Of a stretch of 64,000 bases of DNA, positions 1 to 9,840 are shown piece by piece. Source of the stretch: Gloeopeniophorella convolvens (taxonomy: Eukaryota > Basidiomycota > Agaricomycetes > Russulales). The DNA lies in NCBI GenBank assembly GCA_022496205.1, contig WTXD01000031.1, forward strand, positions 273,601-337,600, given 5' to 3'. The position numbers were made by a program, and so were the translations under genes. Below the pieces are notes generated by a model that was not told where the DNA came from, ran no database searches, and was given only the letters and a program-made list of their open reading frames with translations. The first letter of the stretch is position 1. Every line of letters begins with the position of its first letter.

Positions 1-764
1 GGTCACCATGCTGCAGATTCTGCGCAGACGCCGAGGGTCCTATACCCACGGTATGTGGTTGTTGTAACGGCTCTGCTTGTGCTGATCTAGTTACCGGTTG
101 AGGCGCTTTCGAACTTGAAGGTGCACGCTGCAAAGATGGGGCGAGTGCCGGACTCGAGCGACCCTGTGGCGCGTTCAAAGATTGATTCATTGGCTGGAGG
201 ATCTTTCAAGTTATCTAGGGTAATGCACGGGAGTATCAATCAGCAGCAGGAGTGGTTTGGCAACATCGGAAAGCGTACCTTGGAGCCTTAACAGAGAGCC
301 AAGGGGAGAGTCGATGACAATCTAGTCTAGGGTACCTCACGCTATAAACTGGGCTGCAAAGACGTACGACGCTGTGAGATAAGCCGCAAATAGCTCTCCT
401 GAAAGATGGTGCTACCGGTGGCGGAGAATGAGGCCCAAGCAGGACATTCGGAAATGGTCTCCGCGATAAGCTGGCCCGAATCCGACTGCTCGTGGTCACA
501 GGATGACTTGAGGCGATCCGGATTCTGTCGCACCGCAACGACCGAACCCTGGCGTTTGTGGGCACTCGGTGAGAATTCACACCCTCGGAGCGCTTCAGCG
601 GGGGCTACGCTGATGCGTCGCGGGAGTCTCAGACGGGATTTGCATTACAGAGTATAGCTCAACAAGGCAGAAACCTGCTACAAACTGGACAAACAATCAA
701 CATCCAAAGTCGAAAGAAAAAGTGGTGGGACAGCTTACGACTGATACTACTAAATGTCGCGCAA
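1..764. other. No gene recognised, left edge
   Basis: I see no convincing gene here. Short open frames exist on both strands, but none resembles a known family or joins through plausible splice sites. The last 100 bases are the 3' flank of the minus-strand gene that ends at 765. Confidence 0.5.
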
Positions 765-2372
765 TCATACTTCTACTACGGATTCTTCCATCACGATTTC
801 CTTCTTCGGCGGACCCCTGTTAGTGCGCTCCTTGTACGACTTGACTGTCCTGACCGTGTACCACGTCGACCGTGTGGTAGCCATCGAGCCTCGAAGACCG
901 GCGCCGGGGGTCCCGTCACCTGCACCCTGCTCGTCGTCTTCAACATCCGACTCGTCGCTGCCTTCTCCGCTCGCAAGCGCCTGCGGTACGTGCACACCTG
1001 CGTCGCGCGCCTCAGCCTGCGCCTCGGCGAGAGCCTGCATCATCTCGCGCGCCCATGCTGCCACGCGCGTGGCCTCCGCCATCAGGTCCTCAGCCTCCTG
1101 GCTGCGCTGCTCAACCGCCTCCTCGCGCTCCTCGACCTCTGCCTCACGTTCCCCGACCTCTGCCTCACGTTCCTCGACCTCTGCCTCGCGATGCGCCACC
1201 TCGAGCTCCTTCCTACTAAGCTCCAGCTCGCGCTCCTCGATGCTCTTCGTGCCTGTGCCTTCGGCATCGTCATTGGGACTGTGATGCGCCGTATGGACCG
1301 CCTGCGATGCCGTCGCCGCAGCCAACGGTAGCGGCTGCCGCTGCGGGGGAGGCGTGCTGGCATGCTCGGGCGACGAAGGCACGGGAGATCGCAGTGACGG
1401 CAGCGATGATGTGGACGAAGATTGTAGCGGTGAGACCAGCGGCGGTGGGGTGACTGGCAGCGCCGGGGTGCGATTCATCCATTCGTGTATGCGGCCAGGT
1501 GAGTGGAAGCGCCGCGATGGCGACAGCGAATCCCTACGGGTCGAGGGCGTACGCTCGTAGTCAGACTCGTGGAATGGGGATCGTCTTCGGTAAGGAGGGT
1601 GGGAGCGGTGCGTATGGCTAGATTCCCGGGATGGCGCTCGCCTTCGTGATGCAGACCGATTCCTAGCGTCTCTGTCCTGCACCGACATGGATGGCCTCCG
1701 CCGAGCTGCGCGGCGGGAAGGCTCCTCGACATACTGAGGGGAGCGTGAACGCGAGCGTCGCGACGGCGAGCGACCACGGGTGTAATGGCGCTCGAACGGG
1801 GACCGACTCCGCCGCGCAAAGCGATGCACGCGTACTTCAGAGTATGTTGGAGAGGGAGATCGCGAATACCGATGTTGCATACGCATGGCGCCTACCCTAG
1901 GGGACTCCCGGGAGCCCGAACGCTGCCGAGACCGATAAGGAGAGGTATGCATGCGCTCGATAGAGCTTGATGACCTATGGAAGATGGTACGCGGTCGGCT
2001 GGTGGAGGTTGCTGGCCTCACTGGCCGTGAATGAAGGACGGGAGATGGCAGCGCCCTCCTGGTGGAACGATACGGTGGGGGGCGGGGCATTTCAGGAAGC
2101 TTTGACTCTACAAGTTGCCAGCCGGAGTGATTGCCTTGGCTACGTTGTGGTCTCGATGGCCGCGCTGATGCTCCCACAGACGCAGGACCTTGTTTGGGGC
2201 GTAGGTCTGGTCGGCCTAGTGCGTCACTCAGTCGCTTGAGAATCGTACGTCCACGCGGGGGCGGAGGCGGAGGTGGGTGCACGCGCGAGCGTATGCGCCG
2301 GCCTGGGGGCGGCGGGGGTGGTGGTGGTGGAGCCATAACCGGGTTGACTGAAGGGAGTACAAGGCGCGACAA
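765..2372 (-). CDS. SR/Pro-rich coiled-coil protein with C-terminal YTVRTVKSYKERT motif (copy 1)
   Basis: Function is not known to me. The open frame encodes up to 535 residues. The N-terminus has poly-proline runs, and the most likely start is the MAPPPP methionine about 12 codons in. Residues about 100-270 are rich in Arg-Ser and Ser-Pro dipeptides, like an SR protein. A charged heptad coiled coil follows (residues about 385-460, repeats of the EVEEREA type). After an acidic linker (SDESDVEDDEQ) comes the conserved tail YTVRTVKSYKERTNRG. Copies at 3567-4769 and 5475-6347, and a plus-strand member at 43630-44820, share the coil and tail. An upstream 5' exon is possible: a donor-like CTCGAG/GTACGT sits near 2425, as in copy 2. 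The low complexity and tandem copies suggest a fast-evolving, lineage-specific family. Confidence 0.7.
   Translation of the reverse strand: MSRLVLPSVNPVMAPPPPPPPPPGRRIRSRVHPPPPPPPRGRTILKRLSDALGRPDLRPKQGPASVGASARPSRPQRSQGNHSGWQLVESKLPEMPRPPPYRSTRRALPSPVLHSRPVRPATSTSRPRTIFHRSSSSIERMHTSPYRSRQRSGSRESPRVGAMRMQHRYSRSPSPTYSEVRVHRFARRSRSPFERHYTRGRSPSRRSRSRSPQYVEEPSRRAARRRPSMSVQDRDARNRSASRRRAPSRESSHTHRSHPPYRRRSPFHESDYERTPSTRRDSLSPSRRFHSPGRIHEWMNRTPALPVTPPPLVSPLQSSSTSSLPSLRSPVPSSPEHASTPPPQRQPLPLAAATASQAVHTAHHSPNDDAEGTGTKSIEERELELSRKELEVAHREAEVEEREAEVGEREAEVEEREEAVEQRSQEAEDLMAEATRVAAWAREMMQALAEAQAEARDAGVHVPQALASGEGSDESDVEDDEQGAGDGTPGAGLRGSMATTRSTWYTVRTVKSYKERTNRGPPKKEIVMEESVVEV
1128..1191 (-). repeat. 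21-bp tandem repeat encoding coiled-coil heptads
   Basis: About three imperfect units of 21 bp, each encoding a seven-residue Glu/Arg heptad (EVEEREA, EVGEREA). The period equals exactly one coiled-coil heptad, so length changes here would lengthen or shorten the coil without a frameshift. Confidence 0.75.
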
Positions 2373-3316
2373 GCTATGCTTAGATATGGTGAGAGGGGCT
2401 ATGAAGCCGTAGAACGATCAACGTACCTCGAGCTGGCAGCCCTAGTCAGCCAGGACTGCAGGACTACTTACTTCGGGGAGGTCGCCAGACCCCGGATAGT
2501 TATTCGAGCCATCATGCATTCATGAGCAGGCCTATGGACTTCAATTCCTCGTGTAAGGCGATGCTGTGCGTACATGTGCACTGAGCGCGCAGCGAAAACA
2601 ATGCACACTGTCAACGTATGCCATGGAACCTGTCAGTGCAAACAGGTGCAAACGACTCACGAGGTCTAGGCCTTCGTGACGACGCGCATCGGCCGTGTCC
2701 GGACACGCGCGGCACGCGTCGGACTGCGCCGCCTGTCGCTGCATGATAGTCAGTGGTGTTGTGTTCCTTCCAAGTCAGCTCAATTGCACAATGTGCGACA
2801 GTGCCTTTTGCCGCGTCAAAAGGCACCCAGTGTGTATGCCTGCCGACTGAGTCTCATTCAATCGACGGACAACGAAGTCACAAGATACATAACACTCTAA
2901 TTCGTCCCAAAGCCAGGCCTAGTGTTGCGGGAACCCAAACAACGCATACAGGGCATGATGTGACGCACTGAATTATGCCTCAAGCCAACTCTCCGTCCTA
3001 CCACAAAGCATCTATCTGGTGGAGAAGGCTCACAGGACGCTCCCATAAGCTGTACGACGGAATGACCAGGTGACCAAACGCCAAAGCAGGCTGGCTTATT
3101 CAGACTGACTTGCGGCGGTCCTGTGGTACGGGAGCTTGAAGAGGCGAAGGTGAAACATTACGCCTGGCCGACATAATCAGGACTTGCAATACAGACGGCA
3201 AGACACCGACAAAAGACTGTAGTATCAATTGAACACCTGCAAGTACGTTAACAGGGAAGGCGGAGGGTCGAGATATGCCGAAGGACGGCGTGAATATAGC
3301 TAGATCTAGGTCGCAT
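2373..3316. other. Upstream region of copy 1
   Basis: No gene recognised. The part next to the gene resembles the region upstream of copy 2 (4730-4860). Shared landmarks in the same order are CGTACCTCGAGC, a CCAG-CCCGG block and AAGG-CGATGCTGT followed by ACATGT. The tandem duplication therefore included the 5' flank or a short first exon. Confidence 0.45.
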
Positions 3317-3540
3317 TCACAGCGGCACCTGCTCTGAAGAGTGCGACCTTCGCGGTGGCTTTCGATAACGCCCATGATACGGGGGTCTCGACTTCTCGTA
3401 TGGTGGCAATGGAGACCACGATCGCCGCGCGCGCTGGTATGAAGAGGCATAGTGGTGGTTCGGGGATGGTGACCGTTGACGTAGGATAAGGCCCGGGGGT
3501 GGACGTCCGGCGACGACAGCGACAAAGGCGGTGGCATATG
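3317..3540 (-). pseudogene. Relic of an SR-rich family member
   Basis: On the minus strand one frame reads as Arg-Ser and Ser-Pro rich sequence (RQRSPSPNHHYASSYQ, then YEKSRPPYHG and RRSHSS) before a stop at 3317-3319. This resembles the central SR segment of the 765-2372 gene. No coiled coil or YTVRTV tail follows it. It lies directly 3' of copy 2, whose own stop is at 3567. I read it as the remnant of another tandem copy that lost its 3' half. An unrecognised alternative 3' exon is possible but less likely. Confidence 0.4.
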
Positions 3541-3566
3541 AGCTACCATTAGATGGTGTTGCGCGA

Positions 3567-4769
3567 TCACGCTTCTGGAATGATATCCTTCGGCATGGTC
3601 TTCTTATTTGGCGGGCCCCTGTTAGTACGTTCCTTGTACGACTTGACCGTCCTGACGGTGTACCACATCGAGCGCATGGTGTCGGCTATCGAGCCTCGAA
3701 GTCCATCGCTGGGGGTCTCGTCATCCGCACTCTGCTCTCCGAGTTCGACATCCGGTTCGTCGCTGCCTTCCCCGTCCAAGACAAGGGGATGCAGCATGCG
3801 CGCACCTGCGTCGCGCGCCTGCGCCTGCGCCTCGGCAAGAGCTTGCAACATCCCGCACACCCAAGCTTCCCTGTGCATGGCGTCCGCCATCAGGTCCTCA
3901 GCCTCCTGTTTGCGCTGCTCGGCCGCCTCTTCGCGCTCCTTCACCTCGGCCTCGCGCTGCACAAGCTCGCGCTCTTTCCTGTTGAGTTCCAGCTCGCGCT
4001 CCCCGATGTTCCGTGGGCCCGTGCCTTTAGCATCACAGCTGACGCTGCGATACATCACACGGACCGCCCGCGGTGCCCTCGCCGCAGTAGGGGGTGGCGG
4101 CCGACGCCGCAGCGGAGGCGTCGTGTTGCGCTCCGGAAACGATGGCAGGGATGACGGTGGTGATGTAGATGGAGACAGAGATAGGGGTGGGGTGTGGTTC
4201 GCCCATTCGTGGATGCGGTCGGGCGAGCGCGAGCGCAGCGGCAGGGACAAAGGGGCATCATAGGCTGCGCGCGTTTGTTCGTACGCGGATTTTTGGGATG
4301 GGGGCCTTGTCCGGTAAAGAGAGCGAGAGTTCTCGATAGAGTGCGATGGCCGATGTAAGATGGTGCGTGGTGGGGTAGAGTGGCTGCCTTCGCTGTGTTG
4401 AAGTCCTCTTGGCCGCGCTGACACTCCTACAGAGGCTGCATCCTGTTTTGGGGGCGGGTGCGGTTGGCTGAGCAGGTCGACCAGTCGCTTGAAGTCAGAA
4501 CGGCTGCGCTCACGCAGCGCTAGCGGCGGAGGCAAAGACAGAAGCAGAGGTGGAGGCGGAGGGGGAGCAGGGCGCGGGCGCACTTGTGGGAGCGGCAGGA
4601 GTGGAGATGAAGACGCCATGTTTATGCCGGTGGAAGTAGTACAGCGCACGCGAGGCTGATATACGTTCCACAATGCAACGTTTGAATATTGTGAGTGATG
4701 TTGCGAAGCCAGAGAGCGGTCGACGTACCTCGAGCAGGCATTTAACTGGGGCTCATTGAAGAACGTCAC
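3567..4769 (-). CDS. Pro-rich coiled-coil protein with C-terminal YTVRTVKSYKERT motif (copy 2)
   Basis: Paralogue of the 765-2372 gene, up to 400 residues. The first in-frame ATG is at 4769; a later one (MASSSP) is at about 4619. The later start is plausible because the intervening segment contains a donor-like CTCGAG/GTACGT and may be partly 5' UTR or intron. The order is a Pro/Leu-rich N-terminus, a short SR-like stretch, a coiled coil (REAEVKEREEAAEQRKQEAEDLM), an acidic linker, and the tail MWYTVRTVKSYKERTNRG. The nucleotide sequence of the tail is almost the same as in copy 1, while the N-terminal halves barely align. That pattern points to selection on the tail. Function unknown. Confidence 0.7.
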   Translation of the reverse strand: MTFFNEPQLNACSRYVDRSLASQHHSQYSNVALWNVYQPRVRCTTSTGINMASSSPLLPLPQVRPRPAPPPPPPLLLSLPPPLALRERSRSDFKRLVDLLSQPHPPPKQDAASVGVSARPRGLQHSEGSHSTPPRTILHRPSHSIENSRSLYRTRPPSQKSAYEQTRAAYDAPLSLPLRSRSPDRIHEWANHTPPLSLSPSTSPPSSLPSFPERNTTPPLRRRPPPPTAARAPRAVRVMYRSVSCDAKGTGPRNIGERELELNRKERELVQREAEVKEREEAAEQRKQEAEDLMADAMHREAWVCGMLQALAEAQAQARDAGARMLHPLVLDGEGSDEPDVELGEQSADDETPSDGLRGSIADTMRSMWYTVRTVKSYKERTNRGPPNKKTMPKDIIPEA

Positions 4770-5474
4770 CAGGCCCGGGGTGACTTAGGCCATTTTAGTT
4801 GATCCATGAAGCGCGATCCCACTAGGAAGGGCGATGCTGTACATGTACAGCGTTAAGGTGTTGCAACGATGGCAATGCGAATGTTGTCGACTTCTTGATT
4901 CACGAAGGTCGCAATATTTGTCGAGCGCCAGTGAGACCGAAGTCGTCCGACTCCGACCCAACTCCGACCCGTGCGGTGGCGTCCGTGTCCGTGACAGCCG
5001 CGTGCGCCACCCACATGCCACGCCAGAGGTCGAGGACGGATACATAAGACTGCGTTCACTCGGGCTGGCATCGCATCATCGCAGCAGTGCTCTATTATGA
5101 AAACTCTGACACAGCAGAGTATGCGAGCCATCGTGCATCATGCGTCGAATCTCGAGCCCCGAGCCGCTTTTCAATCCACTCACACCGTTCAGTATGTACA
5201 GCTTGAATATGGCAATACCTGTACTCGCGCGTTAGAAAGGTCGCAGGACGCCCCAATAACCACCGCCCGACAGAATTCGCTGATTTAACACCGAAGCACG
5301 CCGATGGCCCCAGGGTGCCGGGCCTCCGGTGACAGGGACTGTCGTTCCAGTAGCCCAGCAGCTCTCACGATAGGTCACCCTGCGCCTCGCTCGGAGTAAA
5401 GCTGGGCGATGCCTGCCACCTGTGCAAGTGGTAAATATCTTAAGCTATGATCCATGACATTGGAAAAGCGCACA
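4770..5474. other. Intergenic, 5' side of copy 2
   Basis: No gene recognised. The segment next to copy 2 matches the flank of copy 1. A short block at 5235-5280 (CGCAGGACGCCCCAATAA) also resembles one near 3030-3055, so the duplicated unit was longer than the coding sequence. Confidence 0.4.
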
Positions 5475-6347
5475 TCATCGCAGCCGCGGGGCCATCACAT
5501 TGTCATCTTCATACACCCGCCTCAACCAGATGCGTTTGATGCGCTCCTTGTACGAATTGACTGTCCTGACGGTATAATGGGCTGAAATGTCAGAGGCCAC
5601 CGTGTCCCACGAGCGAGCGCTGAGCAAGCTCTCCGCGCTGCCCATCCCGCCGTGGTCTTCTGCCAGCCAGTCCCAATCCGGCCCATGCGTGTGAGCTCCT
5701 GGCCCCAATGCCTGTGACGGATCGCGCAGCACTTCACGGGCCCACTCGGCCATGCTCAGCGCTTCTTGCAACGTGCGCTCCGCCTCCTGGCTGCGCTCCG
5801 CGACTTCCGCTTCGCGCCGGGCGAGCTCCGCCTCGCGCTGCGCGAGCTCCTGTGCTGCTGTGCGGTGCTTGTCGTGATGCACTGCACTCCCTGGCCATGC
5901 GGCTTTCGACAACCCAAGGCTCCCAGGAGGCACCGCCAACGTGGGGAGCACTGGCGCGTCCGGCGGTGGTGAGACGATGATCATCGGGTGGGTGCGAGGG
6001 TCCTCGTCGAACAGTCCATGCAGACTCAAGGCTGCAGTTGCTGGCTGCGGGAAAATGTACAAGCGTGACGGCGCATATAGGACCCCATTATCATCGGGAG
6101 GAGATACATGCAGGACAGGCAACCCTCCGGGAGCCTCTGCAGCCACTGTGCGTGATTGGGAGTATGGGACCTCACTGCTCGGTTCCAGTTGGCGGACTGG
6201 CAGTCCCGCAGACCGGGCAGGCTCGGGTTCCAAGAAGAGCCCAGCTGATAGAGTTGGTGGAGGCGAGAGTAGATCCCCAGGAGCCACGGGACTGTAGTTG
6301 GTTCGACGCAGCTGCGCTTTACTTGGAGGAACTTGCAAAAAGGACAA
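5475..6347 (-). CDS. Coiled-coil protein with C-terminal YTVRTVNSYKER motif (copy 3)
   Basis: Third and most diverged member of the cluster, about 290 residues. It has a Pro/Ser-rich N-terminal half, a coiled coil at residues about 165-205 (AQREAELARREAEVAERSQEAERTLQEA), a linker (HTHGPDWDWLAEDHGG), and the tail YTVRTVNSYKERIKR, followed by a family-unlike end (IWLRRVYEDDNVMAPRLR). A donor-like GAAG/GTACGC lies upstream near 6451, so a short 5' exon may exist. The ATG at 6347 is the first in frame but is not proven. Function unknown. Confidence 0.6.
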   Translation of the reverse strand: MSFLQVPPSKAQLRRTNYSPVAPGDLLSPPPTLSAGLFLEPEPARSAGLPVRQLEPSSEVPYSQSRTVAAEAPGGLPVLHVSPPDDNGVLYAPSRLYIFPQPATAALSLHGLFDEDPRTHPMIIVSPPPDAPVLPTLAVPPGSLGLSKAAWPGSAVHHDKHRTAAQELAQREAELARREAEVAERSQEAERTLQEALSMAEWAREVLRDPSQALGPGAHTHGPDWDWLAEDHGGMGSAESLLSARSWDTVASDISAHYTVRTVNSYKERIKRIWLRRVYEDDNVMAPRLR

Positions 6348-7195
6348 CGGCTGATCAGATGCTGGATTCGGAGGGCCCGGATCTGGGGCGGCAGGGAGCT
6401 GACGCTGGTCGGTGACCCGTGAATCTGACGCTGTAGGGTCCAGGAGCGTACCTTCAACGGGGGCTCGGTACTGACAAGTAAAGGCAACTCCATTTGAGGA
6501 CTACCGATGGGGGGTGGAATGAATCTGATATATTGACGCTGGCAGCTGAGCCTGCGCGGCAGTGCGCCGCATTGCCATTGACACGCAGCGGTCACTTCAG
6601 TTCAAACTCGAGACGGGGCGGTGCAAACCGTGCAAGACGACGTCAGGCCTCAGGTGACCGGGGTCCTCTGGGCTGGGGTCCCTGGTCCTCGGTCCTCGGG
6701 CCTCACTGAACCGTGGGACCGCGCTTCTGTAGTTCTGCGTCATGCGGCCATGCAGGCCGACCGCGACGCGTTGAACTTCAATATCATCACCTTCGACTAC
6801 AAACTCCCGCTGGTATCTGCGAACGGGATTAATTTCAGATCACTCAAGCAGGCCTCCGGCTGGTTTGACCAGTTCAATCAGGGCGCCTATCCCTTGGTCT
6901 GTCCGCCCTTTCGCCATTCCTTCAGTCCATCCACGGCTCGAGGCCTGGAATGCACGCATATGTATTCACAAACAAAGCGTGCTAATCTTTGATTTGCACG
7001 CAAAGTTGAGCCACAGACACAGTGCGACAGACTAGCAAGCTGATGCAGCTGTTCAGCTGTCGCGGAGCCACAATCTTAATACGACTCCTCAGGCGCCCGA
7101 AGCACACTGGCTGGTGGGCTCTCAGATCAAAGATGGGCGGGGCTATGCAAGAGTGTACAGCTAGAACTCACAACTGCTCGAGAGGTCGGGCGAGA
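6348..7195. other. Intergenic
   Basis: No gene recognised. It contains a GC-rich low-complexity stretch around 6650-6710 made of GGTCCTC/GGGGTCC runs. The first 120 bases may hold a 5' exon of copy 3. Confidence 0.4.
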
Positions 7196-7470
7196 TCACT
7201 TCAAGCCCCTAAATTTGGCCAGCGGCCACCATGCGCAACTGGGGACGACCCCGGTGCGGTGCGGGCTGACGATCCCAGATTGATTGCGCGAGCCCGGACT
7301 CCAGGAAAAGCTCAGCTGATCGGTCAAGAAAACCCGTCGGGAGCCGGGGACCCCAACCATTATGCGTGATTGTCTCGATGGTGCGATGGTGCGCAACCAA
7401 ACTTCAATCACGCTAGTCAGGAACCCGAGGAATGCCATATAGGTTCTGAAGACGTACCTTCGGCGAGGGA
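7196..7470 (-). pseudogene. Probable decayed 5' part of a copy-3-like gene
   Basis: Minus-strand sequence around 7290-7330 resembles the N-terminal part of copy 3 (AELFLESGLAQS against AGLFLEPEPARS). An equivalent donor-like GAAG/GTACGT lies upstream at about 7455. No coil or YTVRTV tail is present. I infer a truncated, decayed tandem copy; the similarity is short and could be chance. Confidence 0.3.
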
Positions 7471-8049
7471 TCGGTGGTGGATTCAAGCGAATACCACTCC
7501 AGACGTGAGGGCTGTGCATAAGGCGTGAAAATGGGACCCGCACTGATGGCAGAGTGCGAAGCGCGAAACGGCATCGAGATAGCGCAAAGCATTGAAGAAC
7601 CCCGTTCTCCACGTGGTCGGTTGCCCGTTGTTCGTGCCGGTGTCCATCGGTGGCTGGTGAATACGCACTTCCGAGACCTGGGGACCGACCAGTTTTTTGG
7701 GTGCGTTAACCTTGGGCATGCTCGCCAACGTAATTGATATCCTCTGAGTCGACGTTCAAAATCAGTGCCACGAGTCCTGAGTAGAGTGCGCAGCTGCCCG
7801 GACCGTTGTCCGAGCGCCTCGGACTCGTCGTCTATTTGGTTATTTATTTGTTTGTTACGAAGAAGCGATATGTATCAACAGGAGATAACACCAGAGAAAA
7901 CTATCTAACGTACAAGTATCTGGCCTGCCTTTATAACGCGCTGTAGCGAAGCCACTTGGACTTCGCTGTAACAGTAAATGCTACAAATTCCGCGCCCCCG
8001 ACGGGTTACGAATAAGTAGGGCCAGTGTGGCGGGTCAACTGGTCGAAAT
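7471..8049. other. Intergenic
   Basis: No gene seen. The last 200 bases are AT-rich and are the likely 3' flank of the minus-strand F-box gene. Confidence 0.4.
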
Positions 8050-9840
8050 CTAAGCATGTTCAACATGCACGTAATCGACCACCTCGCAGATAGCATCGAT
8101 GTCAATGTCGTCCATGGTGCATGAATCGAAGATAACCTTTCTAATAGCCAGTCCTTGCTCCTTGCGCGCGCGAAGCGCCGAAAGTAGCGACTCACCCACT
8201 CCCGCACCCCTGATGGACCATAACCTCAGCTCCTGAAGTTCGGGGAAGACCACGGGACCTCCCTCGGGTGGCGAGAGGATGAGGCACAGAGTGGATGCGG
8301 GGGCAGAAGTGCAGCAAGTGATGACCCTTGCGCTTGGGAAACGCTCCGCGAGGTCGTCCCAGAGCTCCGGGTCCTCGACGATCAGGGTGCGCGCAAACAG
8401 TGGTGGAAGTGCGCGACAAGCGGCGCGGAAGATGGTGGCCTTGTGTGTACCCCGGGCCATATCCCTGAAGCTTATATTGACGTCCACGTCATGCCTGAAT
8501 GGACGGAGGTGGTAGGCCACAGGCTGCCATGGAGTTCTGTGCGCAATCAACTGCACCCCCAGCAACCAATACGGGAGACGGAGAAGCGCGAGGGTACCAT
8601 CGCCACCGGTCCCCTCGAAATAGCGGAGTGTTCGGCGCACCAGAGGTAAGATCTGATCCATCCTTAAATCGCAGGTTTGTATACGAACTTGGCATGTGAC
8701 GGGGTAACTGACGTGTTCGAGAAAGTACGGCAAAGACTCAACGATCTGATCGCCGAGGCCGTCAGCCCACACAAAATCTTGCAAGTGTGAAAGTTCAGCA
8801 ACACCAGCCATAGCCTGTACAGGCCCGCTCCTGGTGGTAAAGGCCCCGATCAAAACCAGAGTCCGAAGTGCAGGCGTGCTCTTCAGAAACTCAACGGCGT
8901 CCTCGACGAAGGCGGGCGATACATCCTGATAGGGAGTATGAGTGTCGGTAGTGACAGAGAGGTAGGTCAGATTGTATGTGGGAACGAAAAGAGGTCCCCA
9001 TTGAGCGAACATACTGGTGAGCGAGACGTGGCGGAGGGCCGATGAGTGGCGGACAAGGGTATCGAGGGAGATAACACTATCCGCCGGCTCGTAGTAGGAG
9101 GGGTCTTCCACGTTGGTCGCAAACAGTTCGACGTGCTTCAATGATGGCGCACCGATCTCGAACTGGGTGAGGAAACGTCGGAAGGATGACCCTGAATCGG
9201 CTCGCAGCACCAGCGCCTTAACGCGCGACAAACCGCTTGGGGGCAGCGTTGCAACGCTATAGTACGGGGGTGGAAGGTGGCCAAGTATTCGGAGTCCAGG
9301 CATTGTCCCAGAACGAGCGAGGCACCTCTGCACCCAGCTTGGACCGAATCCCACGAGTATATTCCTCCATAAGGAGGGGGCTCCCAGAGCGACGCTTCTC
9401 CAACGCTGGCAAACTTGAGAGCAGGCTATCCACTCTGGTAGAGCCCAATCCGGGCCATATGATGAGCTACCGTAGTAAGAAGATGCCGGCGGGTCCGCGA
9501 TTTCGGGGGAAAAGTCGCTTTGACCCGGTCCAACTGTTGGGTCTGCTGTGATGGAGAGGTCGATCCACGCCTCGAAGACGAAACAAAGGAGCTCGTCGGG
9601 CAGTCGATAGACCGGGCAGACCGCAGCATTGCGGCGCGCCTTGGCGTGTTGCACCGCGGTGTTGATGGCGTCGAACTCAGACTCAGATAGTCGGTGACGG
9701 GTTTCGTATCCGGAGTTTGGGAGGTCGCTACCATATAACTGAGATTCTACACGATCCGGCGTATCGAAGCGGACCTGAGAGCACTGTGACCAGGAGGATT
9801 GGGAACTGACGCTGCTATCAATGCCATTCAGTGGCTGCAT
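8050..9840 (-). CDS. F-box protein
   Basis: Single-exon protein of 596 residues, taking the ATG at 9838-9840 (MQPLNGIDSS) as start. The frame extends upstream only to a non-ATG codon. The F-box lies at residues about 68-100: VYRLPDELLCFVFEAWIDLS, with the typical LPDELL core. It is followed by a Trp/Cys segment (ACSQVCQRWRSVALGAPSLWRNI) typical of Agaricomycete F-box proteins. The remaining roughly 450 residues have the hydrophobic periodicity of degenerate leucine-rich repeats (LVLIGAF, LQELRLWSI). F-box proteins bind Skp1 and select substrates for SCF ubiquitin ligases; the substrate cannot be inferred. Such genes are strongly expanded in mushroom-forming fungi. Confidence 0.88.
   Translation of the reverse strand: MQPLNGIDSSVSSQSSWSQCSQVRFDTPDRVESQLYGSDLPNSGYETRHRLSESEFDAINTAVQHAKARRNAAVCPVYRLPDELLCFVFEAWIDLSITADPTVGPGQSDFSPEIADPPASSYYGSSSYGPDWALPEWIACSQVCQRWRSVALGAPSLWRNILVGFGPSWVQRCLARSGTMPGLRILGHLPPPYYSVATLPPSGLSRVKALVLRADSGSSFRRFLTQFEIGAPSLKHVELFATNVEDPSYYEPADSVISLDTLVRHSSALRHVSLTSMFAQWGPLFVPTYNLTYLSVTTDTHTPYQDVSPAFVEDAVEFLKSTPALRTLVLIGAFTTRSGPVQAMAGVAELSHLQDFVWADGLGDQIVESLPYFLEHVSYPVTCQVRIQTCDLRMDQILPLVRRTLRYFEGTGGDGTLALLRLPYWLLGVQLIAHRTPWQPVAYHLRPFRHDVDVNISFRDMARGTHKATIFRAACRALPPLFARTLIVEDPELWDDLAERFPSARVITCCTSAPASTLCLILSPPEGGPVVFPELQELRLWSIRGAGVGESLLSALRARKEQGLAIRKVIFDSCTMDDIDIDAICEVVDYVHVEHA

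Noticed and set aside
754..1331. Ser/Leu-rich plus-strand frames at 0.75-1.3 kb
   Set aside because: They are the complement of the Glu/Arg heptads of the minus-strand coiled-coil gene.
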